From: Myxococcales bacterium | GTDB taxonomy: Bacteria > Myxococcota_A > Polyangia > Haliangiales > J016 | Direction: 5' to 3' | Assembly (NCBI GenBank): GCA_014238595.1 | Contig: JABAAV010000022.1 | Coordinates: forward strand, 1,809 to 8,155 | DNA length: 6,347 nucleotides | Shown: one piece after another, positions 1-4,547 of the stretch | How the letters are laid out: each line of letters starts with the position of its first letter | How positions within the stretch are numbered: the first letter of the stretch is position 1 | The notes under the pieces: model-generated | What the model saw: only the letters and a program-made list of their open reading frames with translations | Told to the model about the DNA's origin: nothing | The model's database searches: none | Position numbers and translations under genes: made by a program

Positions 1-1
1 G

Positions 2-262
2 ATGATTAGTTTTTTAATTGCCGTTCCAGCAACCAGTATCTTAACGATAACAGGCACGGACATTGCGGGAAGACCGCCCTATAGTATCGGGTACGCATGG
101 TTGCCTGCCGTAGGGATTATTGTATTAATAAGTTTTTTTACGATTCCTTACTTTGCAACATTAACCCATCGTATTCATCACAAAACATTGAAAATGGGCT
201 TCGGTCTTTATGTGATCGCCGCATCTATCAAACTTGTCTATACAGGAATAACGACCTACTAG
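2..262 (+). CDS. TauE/SafE family membrane transporter, C-terminal fragment
   Basis: This is the last 86 codons of a gene whose start lies beyond the left edge; the ATG at position 2 is probably internal, because it falls in a hydrophobic stretch. Three membrane-spanning segments are visible at about residues 1-18, 31-51 and 64-82. A Gly/Pro-containing loop with GRPPYSIGYAWLPA leads into the middle one, and THRIHHKTLK precedes the last. The pattern of a short GY-x-WLPA helix, a basic His-rich loop before the last helix and a short tail is typical of the second half of TauE/SafE (DUF81) proteins. These are inner-membrane permeases linked in some members to export of sulfite, sulfoacetate or other small organic anions; substrate cannot be told here. 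A hairpin follows the TAG stop directly. The gene converges on the tRNA-Ser(CGA)/tadA unit. Family call is from pattern recognition only. Confidence 0.75.
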   Translation: MISFLIAVPATSILTITGTDIAGRPPYSIGYAWLPAVGIIVLISFFTIPYFATLTHRIHHKTLKMGFGLYVIAASIKLVYTGITTY

Positions 263-263
263 C

Positions 264-299
264 CTATGAGCCTTGGCTCATAGCGTATCTGTTTTGTTC
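264..299 (+). terminator. Hairpin terminator after the TauE/SafE gene
   Basis: A perfect 9-bp inverted repeat (CTATGAGCC / GGCTCATAG, 264-272 and 275-283) starts 2 nt after the transporter stop codon. It is followed by a T-rich stretch (TCTGTTTTGTT, 288-298). The T-tract is interrupted and begins about 5 nt after the stem, so it is not an ideal intrinsic terminator. It sits between convergent units, about 19 nt beyond the 3' end of tRNA-Ser(CGA), and may also stop transcripts coming from the minus strand, although no T-tract follows on that side. Confidence 0.5.
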
Positions 300-301
300 A
301 A

Positions 302-389
302 TGGAGGAGAGAGGGGGATTCGAACCCCCGGTAGCTTGCACCACATCTGATTTCGAATCAGACACCTTCGGCCTCTCGGTCATCTCTCC
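302..389 (-). tRNA. tRNA-Ser(CGA), decodes UCG
   Basis: This is a class II tRNA on the minus strand. The acceptor stem GGAGAGA pairs with TCTCTCC, followed by U73 and an encoded CCA (302-304). The anticodon stem TCTGA/TCAGA encloses the loop TTCGAAA, giving anticodon CGA at 353-355. It has a long variable arm and a T-arm with the GGGTTCGAATCCC core, as expected for serine. The CGA isoacceptor reads only UCG. Its first ten bases overlap the end of tadA, whose TGA stop is tRNA positions 8-10, so the two are almost certainly on one transcript. The discriminator is U, whereas bacterial tRNA-Ser more often has G73. Confidence 0.95.
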
Positions 390-871
390 ATAATCGTAGG
401 TGTTGTCTGGGATGCTTTATTTTGACGAATTGCTGAAAAAAAATTAGTAAGGATATTGCGGCAATCCTCCTCACATACCCCGCTTGTTATTTCCATGCAA
501 TGATTGAGTCGTTTATCATCAACCAAACGAAATAATGTTGTCACCGCACCCGCTTTAGGGTTGGCACATCCATAAACAAGACGATCAACCCGCGCATTAA
601 CCAAAGCACCTGCACACATTGGACAAGGCTCTTGTGTCACATAAAGCGTTCCACCCAAACGCCAATCCTTGACAATGGCTGACGCTTTTCGCAACACTTC
701 AACTTCAGCATGTGCCGTGGGATCACAGGTACTCCGACGGATGTTATGTCCTTGTGCCACTATTTGATCATTGAAAACAAACACGGCACCTACAGGAACT
801 TCATCTTGTGTTGCTGCTTGTCTTGCTTGGGTTAAGGCAAGCTCCATCCATTGTTGATCACGAATCATCAT
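380..871 (-). CDS. tadA: tRNA-specific adenosine deaminase TadA
   Basis: This 163-residue cytidine/deoxycytidylate-deaminase-fold zinc enzyme converts adenosine-34 of tRNA-Arg(ACG) to inosine in the cytoplasm, so that one tRNA reads CGU, CGC and CGA. The zinc and catalytic motif HAE is at residues 54-56 (H54 ligand, E56 proton shuttle), inside DPTAHAEVEVLR. The second motif PCPMC is at 82-86 (C83 and C86 ligands), followed by AGALVNARVDRLVYG and a GA-V-TLF segment typical of TadA. Length is normal for the family. It starts at the first of two tandem ATG codons, 16 nt after the CCA of tRNA-Arg(ACG), with no clear Shine-Dalgarno. The last four codons, including the stop, lie at or inside the 5' end of tRNA-Ser(CGA). 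It is very probably co-transcribed with both tRNAs. A general nucleoside deaminase is the main alternative, but motif spacing and the neighbouring substrate favour TadA. Confidence 0.95.
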   Translation of the reverse strand: MMIRDQQWMELALTQARQAATQDEVPVGAVFVFNDQIVAQGHNIRRSTCDPTAHAEVEVLRKASAIVKDWRLGGTLYVTQEPCPMCAGALVNARVDRLVYGCANPKAGAVTTLFRLVDDKRLNHCMEITSGVCEEDCRNILTNFFSAIRQNKASQTTPTIMER

Positions 872-887
872 TGTATTTTGGTCTTAA

Positions 888-964
<77 letters not shown>

Positions 965-974
965 ATAGATGTCA

Positions 975-1002
975 AGTCTATCTCCTGTATGTAACATAGA
1001 CT
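975..1002. repeat. 7-bp inverted repeat upstream of tRNA-Arg
   Basis: AGTCTAT (975-981) and ATAGACT (996-1002) form an inverted repeat with a 14-nt gap, 10 nt upstream of the tRNA-Arg 5' end. It lies where a promoter or leader for the tRNA-Arg/tadA unit should be. It could be an operator-like dyad or a leader hairpin, or chance in AT-rich DNA. Confidence 0.25.
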
Positions 1003-1228
1003 AAGAAAAACACGCCATATATTTAATTAAGTTGATGACATTTCATCGCCACAACATTCAATTTTTCTACAAAAGCCGTCTTTGCACCCTTACAACGAAC
1101 AACCAAGCATGAAAACAGGCATGAAAATCATCTCAACATGTTCTGCACAGAGTCTCCCTGAAATCATAACTGATTGCTTCAATACAAGCATTTTGACTAG
1201 GCATGACAAAATATGATACGTGGCGGTT
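1003..1228. other. Intergenic gap between divergent tRNA-Arg and Cys-rich lipoprotein gene
   Basis: This non-coding stretch should hold the divergent promoters of the tRNA-Arg/tadA unit and of the lipoprotein. A -35-like TTGACT is present at 1193-1198, but no good -10 follows at normal spacing before the start codon. A short direct repeat GCATGAAAA occurs at 1107-1115 and 1119-1127. I see no RNA gene or supported ORF here. Confidence 0.4.
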
Positions 1229-1594
1229 ATGCTTAAACAATTACTTTTAATTCTTCCTATTGTTTGTCTCGCCTATGCTTGTAATGATGCTTCGGATACT
1301 CCAATTGATGATGGCGGCGTTCAAGCACCTAGTTGTCAAGCTCAACAAGGGACCTGCTGGCTATCCTGTAATCCTTCATCGGAATATGACGAAGCCTATG
1401 AAGCACATCATCTCGCCTTGGAAAATGCTGGCAAAGAAGGCGTTGATCCCGAAAAAGCACAAGAAGACATTATTAAAACACAATTCACACTGTATGAAGC
1501 ATGCTACAATCCTTGCTACCGTGCCTACTGTGAATGTTTAGGTGTCAATGCTGATTGGTGTCAAACTTATCCCAAGGCTGATACAGCCAACTAG
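1229..1594 (+). CDS. Small Cys-rich lipoprotein with twin CX3C motifs, function unknown
   Basis: This is a predicted secreted lipoprotein of 121 residues that I do not recognise as a named family. From the ATG at 1229 it opens with a short Lys-containing n-region and a hydrophobic core (LLLILPIVCLAYA) ending at C18, a plausible if imperfect lipobox (LAYAC). An in-frame GTG at 1220 would add three residues; neither start has a clear Shine-Dalgarno. The mature part has an acidic linker, then C36, C43-x3-C47, a roughly 45-residue charged and probably helical segment, C92-x3-C96, C101-x-C103 and C111. Paired CX3C motifs flanking a helix-rich stretch suggest a disulfide-pinned helical hairpin in the periplasm or on the outer membrane. 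It is the only + strand gene inside the tRNA cluster, divergent from tRNA-Arg and convergent with tRNA-Ser(GCU). No function is proposed. Confidence 0.7.
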   Translation: MLKQLLLILPIVCLAYACNDASDTPIDDGGVQAPSCQAQQGTCWLSCNPSSEYDEAYEAHHLALENAGKEGVDPEKAQEDIIKTQFTLYEACYNPCYRAYCECLGVNADWCQTYPKADTAN

Positions 1595-1614
1595 CAACAA
1601 CAATACTGCTCACC

Positions 1615-1635
1615 GATCTTATGCTCCATAAGGTC
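1615..1635 (+). terminator. Hairpin after the Cys-rich lipoprotein gene
   Basis: GATCTTATG (1615-1623) and CATAAGGTC (1627-1635) form a 9-bp stem with one G-T pair and a 3-nt loop, 20 nt after the lipoprotein stop. Only TTCGATGGCTTG follows, so there is no real T-tract. It may protect the 3' end or act as a weak terminator. Confidence 0.3.
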
Positions 1636-1675
1636 TTCGATGGCTTGTATGATGTTGCAACCAAGCAGCAATAGA

Positions 1676-1690
1676 ATCTGACCATCAGAT
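1676..1690 (-). terminator. Hairpin downstream of tRNA-Ser(GCU)
   Basis: On the minus strand ATCTGA-TGG-TCAGAT forms a perfect 6-bp stem, 22 nt past the CCA of tRNA-Ser(GCU). It is followed by TCTATTGCTGCTT, which is only mildly T-rich. It is a possible transcription end for the tRNA, facing the convergent lipoprotein gene, and is weak on its own. Confidence 0.3.
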
Positions 1691-1712
1691 CCTATCGACA
1701 AGGCTCATGCCA

Positions 1713-1805
1713 TGGTGGAGAAGGGGGGATTCGAACCCCCGGAACAGATTTATCCGTTCGCTGGTTTAGCAAACCAGTGCCTTCAGCCAACTCGGCCACC
1801 TCTCC
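1713..1805 (-). tRNA. tRNA-Ser(GCU), decodes AGU/AGC
   Basis: This is a class II tRNA of 93 nt on the minus strand. The acceptor stem GGAGAGG pairs with CTTCTCC, with one G6-U67 wobble, followed by A73 and an encoded CCA (1713-1715). The anticodon stem CTGGT/ACCAG holds loop TTGCTAA, anticodon GCT at 1768-1770. The long variable arm contains complementary GAACGGA/TCTGTTC-type segments. The upstream DNA is very AT-rich; TATAAT at 1814-1809 lies only 3 nt from the tRNA 5' end, too close to be its own -10, whereas GATAAA at 1822-1817 is better placed but has no good -35. Discriminator A differs from the U of the other two tRNA-Ser genes here. Confidence 0.95.
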
Positions 1806-1902
1806 ATAATTATATATTTATCCCTTGATAAAAAACCTTAGCATGTTTGGGGTCGGTGCGTTTACAGAAGAACATTCACGCCAATGGTTGAAAACAAATA
1901 CG

Positions 1903-2757
1903 TCAGTTACAAACTTCAGCAGGACCATTGTTCCTTGTCGAGACATTGATATCACCAACTTCTCTTATCAGTGTTTCAATAAATTTATTCACATGACAAA
2001 AAGGTAATATTTTATTGTTTTCAACAGAAACTCCACCGCCAATCGATTCAAGGTCAAACAATCCTCGAAGAGAGGAAAGCATCGGATTTTTCAAAACAAA
2101 AAGACCTTTCCCAATCATTCTTAGAGATTCGGTCTCTTTAATTCTATAAAGATTCTCATTGTTTTTAATAAAGAGATCACCCACGACTAAGCGAAGTGAC
2201 TCAAGTCCTTTGACAGTTTGAATACTGTCATTATCATCAACAAATAAATCATTACCAATACTTTCAAGGTTTTCTAATCCATGCAATGAAGCAAGGTCAG
2301 GGTTTCCTTTAATGGATACATAACCAACAACAACCGTCATTCGACTAAATCCTGAAATCGACACAAGATTTGGGTTGTCGACAATCCGCAGAGAGCCTTC
2401 AATCTTACAAAGCTCAAGATCCTCAATAACATTGAGCCTTGTTGAAGAAATAATGAGATCCCCAGTGATCATTGTGTATGGTTTCAATTCTTCCAACGAA
2501 TCGAGATTCATGACTTGGAAATCTCCAACATAAGGATTTAGATTAGTCTCACAGATCTCTTCAACAGGCACTGATGGTATTTCATCTGTGGGTCTTGTCG
2601 GTTTGGTGCTAGAAACAACATCATCAAACGAAGGCGTAGATTCAGATTCAGATCCAGATCCAGATCCAAATCCAGGGTCAATCGTAGCTTCAGCACAAGA
2701 ACAGGCAGATAACAACACACACAAAATCGTTATTTGAGGAAAGAGTTTTATAGTCAT
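1903..2757 (-). CDS. LRR-like (receptor L-domain type) lipoprotein, function unknown
   Basis: This is a predicted surface or periplasmic lipoprotein of 284 residues. I chose the ATG at 2757 because it starts a clean signal peptide (MTIKLF, then a hydrophobic core) ending in the canonical lipobox LSAC with C19; the frame is open upstream to 2889, but that extension is not signal-like. Residues 31-40 are a Ser-Gly/Ser-Glu linker, and 41-68 are Pro/Thr-rich. From about residue 99 to 264 there are repeats of exactly 24 residues in the core (121-144, 145-168, 169-192, 193-216, 217-240). Each carries G-x-L-x-I/V-x-x-N-x-x-L and a following L-x-x-L-x-x-I/V, a beta-solenoid pattern like receptor L domains. 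C70, C107, C254 and C283 may form disulfide caps. A ligand- or surface-binding role is inferred only from the fold. It lies between two tRNA-Ser genes on the same strand. Confidence 0.75.
   Translation of the reverse strand: MTIKLFPQITILCVLLSACSCAEATIDPGFGSGSGSESESTPSFDDVVSSTKPTRPTDEIPSVPVEEICETNLNPYVGDFQVMNLDSLEELKPYTMITGDLIISSTRLNVIEDLELCKIEGSLRIVDNPNLVSISGFSRMTVVVGYVSIKGNPDLASLHGLENLESIGNDLFVDDNDSIQTVKGLESLRLVVGDLFIKNNENLYRIKETESLRMIGKGLFVLKNPMLSSLRGLFDLESIGGGVSVENNKILPFCHVNKFIETLIREVGDINVSTRNNGPAEVCN
2638..2673. repeat. Coding 6-bp tandem repeat in the lipoprotein linker
   Basis: On the + strand two AGATTC units are followed by three AGATCC units and one degenerate AAATCC, six hexamers in all. 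They encode the alternating Ser-Gly and Ser-Glu residues just after the lipidated cysteine of the LRR-like lipoprotein. The unit length is a multiple of three, so slippage would change linker length without breaking the frame. Confidence 0.8.
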
Positions 2758-2855
2758 AGGTTCTCGTTCGTATTTTTTTTCTGGTAACGTAAAGAGTCGC
2801 AGATAGAAGGACATCGACAAATAGCGTGTCATTCTCGTACAATCATAATCAAAGA

Positions 2856-2884
2856 TCAATGCTTTTTGAATCAAACAGCATTGA
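2856..2884. repeat. 29-bp near-perfect palindrome, hairpin or operator
   Basis: The arms TCAATGCT-T-TTTGA and TCAAA-C-AGCATTGA are symmetric about position 2870 with a single mismatched pair (2864/2876). It sits 99 bp upstream of the LRR-like lipoprotein start and 101 bp downstream of the tRNA-Ser(UGA) 3' end. On the minus strand the hairpin is followed by TCTTTGATT, which would suit a weak terminator of the serS/tRNA-Ser unit. An operator for the lipoprotein promoter is the alternative. Confidence 0.55.
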
Positions 2885-2933
2885 GTCAATCATTCAATAG
2901 ATTATTTTATCATAATCAAGCGCATAATTCATG

Positions 2934-2950
2934 CGATTATCTAATAATCG
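2934..2950. repeat. 7-bp inverted repeat downstream of tRNA-Ser(UGA)
   Basis: CGATTAT (2934-2940) and ATAATCG (2944-2950) form a perfect inverted repeat with a 3-nt spacer, 36 nt beyond the tRNA-Ser(UGA) end. A weaker neighbour, CGCAT/ATGCG (2921-2925 and 2931-2935), abuts it. Neither is followed by a T-tract on the minus strand. They may act as 3' processing or pausing structures. Confidence 0.35.
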
Positions 2951-2985
2951 AGCACAATCAAGCATGATAGCATCAAACACCGTAG

Positions 2986-3069
<84 letters not shown>

Positions 3070-3079
3070 AATGGGATAT

Positions 3080-3108
3080 TTTATGCTCACTAATATCATA
3101 TATATCAA
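3080..3108 (-). promoter_or_regulatory. Putative sigma70-type promoter for tRNA-Ser(UGA)
   Basis: On the minus strand TTGATA (3108-3103, five of six to consensus) and CATAAA (3085-3080, four of six) are separated by exactly 17 nt. The -10 ends 10 nt before the tRNA 5' base, which would place the transcription start 2-4 nt upstream of the mature tRNA. The -35 overlaps the 14-bp palindrome at 3102-3115. Confidence 0.45.
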
Positions 3109-3128
3109 TTGATATGAATTGATATCAA
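3102..3128. repeat. Overlapping palindromes at the tRNA-Ser(UGA) promoter
   Basis: ATATCAATTGATAT (3102-3115) is a perfect 14-bp palindrome, and TTGATATCAA (3119-3128) is a perfect 10-bp palindrome. AATTGATAT therefore occurs twice in tandem (3107-3115 and 3117-3125). The first overlaps the putative -35 element, so an operator is possible. The low sequence complexity makes chance a real alternative. Confidence 0.4.
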
Positions 3129-3133
3129 CAGGC

Positions 3134-3150
3134 TTGAATCGTTAATTCAA
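3134..3150. repeat. Inverted repeat in the serS 3' region
   Basis: TTGAAT (3134-3139) and ATTCAA (3145-3150) form a 6-bp stem with a 5-nt loop, about 50 nt after the serS stop on the minus strand. The T-rich run (GTTTTTTAAGATG) lies upstream of the stem on that strand rather than downstream, so it does not look like an intrinsic terminator for serS. Read-through from serS into tRNA-Ser(UGA) is therefore possible. Confidence 0.3.
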
Positions 3151-3201
3151 CATCTTAAAAAACAACAAGGATCGTGAATGCATATTGATGTTCCTTCGTC
3201 C

Positions 3202-4461
3202 TTACGGCGGGGTTAAAACAGTGACACCATTCATATAGGGCTGTAATTTCTTAGGAATTTTCACCGTGCCATCGGGTTGTTGACATTGTTCCAAAATAGC
3301 CACAATTGTACGACCCACGGCTAACCCTGATCCATTTAACGTATGAGGATACTGTGTTTTTTCTCCGCGTGCAGAACGATATCTGATTTTTGAACGTCTT
3401 GTTTGAAAATCTTCACAATTTGAACAGGATGAAATTTCTCGATACAATTGCTGTCCTGGAAGCCATACTTCAATATCAAATGTTTTTGCTGCAGCAAAAC
3501 CTAAATCGCCAGTACACAATGTCACCACGCGATAATGAAGATCCAATGCTTGCAAAATATGTTCAGCGTCCTGTCGTAATGAATCAAGCTCTTGATAACT
3601 GGTATCTGGTGTTGTAAATTTAACCAACTCTACTTTGTCAAACTGATGTTGTCGCAATAAGCCTCGTGTATCACTGCCATAACTGCCTGCTTCAGATCGA
3701 AAACACGGAGCATAAGCCACATAAGACAATGATAGTTGCTCTGCTTCCAAAATCTGATCGCGGTGCATATTAACCAATTGCACCTCAGCGGTAGGCGATA
3801 AAGCAATGTCATGCTCACTATTAATAGGAAATACTCCATCGGCAAATTTGGGTAACTGTCCCGTACCTTCCAGTGACACACGGCGAACCAATGCAGGAGG
3901 CCAAATTTCTTGATATCCTTTATCGACATGGGTATCGAGCATAAATGAAATTAACGCACGGTTTAATCGTGCACCATCTCGACGCAAAAAAGTAAAGCGT
4001 GCTCCAGAAACCTGTGCCGCAGTTTCGGGATCTAAAATACCCAAAGTTTCACCAACATCCCAGTGGGCTTTCGGTTCAAATGTAAACGATGGTTTTTGAC
4101 CCCACACATGTTCAATCTGGTTATGTTCTTCTGTGGTTCCTTGTGGAACATCATCGTGCGGTGCATTAGGAATTTCCATATGCCATGCCAATGCTTCACG
4201 ACTATAGGTTTCTAATGTGTCTTCACCTTCTTTGATGTCTTTGGATAAATCGCGCAAACGAGTGCGTTCATCCTCAAACGCAGGATCAGTATGGCTCAAT
4301 TGTGCCATACGTTTGTTGGCTGCATTACGATCAGCACGAAGCCCATCGAGTTTGCCTTGTAAATTAATTCGAGCCTTATTTTTAGCACGAAAGCCTTCTA
4401 CGGCAGATTTTGCGCCTAAGTGACGTTCTAACACAATATCCATTTTTTTCGGATCAAGCAT
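3202..4461 (-). CDS. serS: Seryl-tRNA synthetase (class II, bacterial type)
   Basis: SerRS attaches serine to all tRNA-Ser species in the cytoplasm, via seryl-adenylate, and also charges tRNA-Sec where present. The protein has 419 residues, normal for the bacterial form. Residues 1-100 form the N-terminal helical coiled-coil arm (rich in Lys, Arg, Glu) that grips the long variable arm of tRNA-Ser. The catalytic core follows: motif 1 region with GTGQLPKF (199-206), the TAE serine-binding motif (224-226), motif 2 FRSEAGSYG (254-262) with R255 binding ATP, SCSNCEDFQTRR (345-356), and motif 3 NGSGLAVGRT (376-385) with R384. All expected active-site signatures are intact. It starts at ATG 4461 with a GAGAG-containing leader 5-9 nt upstream. 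Three tRNA-Ser genes follow on the same strand, the nearest 132 bp away; the gene upstream is divergent. Confidence 0.98.
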   Translation of the reverse strand: MLDPKKMDIVLERHLGAKSAVEGFRAKNKARINLQGKLDGLRADRNAANKRMAQLSHTDPAFEDERTRLRDLSKDIKEGEDTLETYSREALAWHMEIPNAPHDDVPQGTTEEHNQIEHVWGQKPSFTFEPKAHWDVGETLGILDPETAAQVSGARFTFLRRDGARLNRALISFMLDTHVDKGYQEIWPPALVRRVSLEGTGQLPKFADGVFPINSEHDIALSPTAEVQLVNMHRDQILEAEQLSLSYVAYAPCFRSEAGSYGSDTRGLLRQHQFDKVELVKFTTPDTSYQELDSLRQDAEHILQALDLHYRVVTLCTGDLGFAAAKTFDIEVWLPGQQLYREISSCSNCEDFQTRRSKIRYRSARGEKTQYPHTLNGSGLAVGRTIVAILEQCQQPDGTVKIPKKLQPYMNGVTVLTPP

Positions 4462-4501
4462 AATCTCTCTTCATTTGATGTTTGCAATTGAGCATCTTCC
4501 G

Positions 4502-4530
4502 TTATACCCATATCCGTAATAGTTTACATC
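4502..4530 (-). promoter_or_regulatory. Possible serS promoter
   Basis: On the minus strand TATAAC (4507-4502) matches the -10 consensus in five of six bases. TGTAAA (4530-4525), 17 nt upstream, is a weak -35 (three of six). The implied leader is about 35 nt. It lies in the 86-bp gap shared with the divergent acyl-CoA synthetase gene. No T-box or long leader is present. Confidence 0.3.
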
Positions 4531-4547
4531 TTTATATAAACACAATC

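Noticed and set aside
97..393. + strand open frame encoding a GGFEPP-containing peptide across tRNA-Ser(CGA)
   Set aside because: The GGFEPP string comes from reading the opposite strand of the tRNA-Ser T-arm, a well-known source of false proteins. The frame at 2931-3122 across tRNA-Ser(UGA) is the same artefact.
380..871. The deaminase as a toxin or antiphage nucleoside deaminase
   Set aside because: HAE/PCPMC motif context, family length and location beside tRNA-Arg(ACG) all fit housekeeping TadA; no immunity, secretion or phage-defence genes are nearby.
1109..1216. 35-codon ATG-initiated frame upstream of the Cys-rich lipoprotein
   Set aside because: There is no ribosome binding site, no recognisable sequence, and the length is expected by chance.
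1825..2007. + strand 60-codon frame at the 3' end of the LRR-like lipoprotein
   Set aside because: It lies antisense to the conserved coding frame and has no independent support.
2758..2889. N-terminal extension of the LRR-like lipoprotein to an upstream ATG at 2889
   Set aside because: The extra 44 residues would bury the signal peptide and lipobox, and they include the 29-bp palindrome at 2856-2884; the start at 2757 gives a normal lipoprotein signal.
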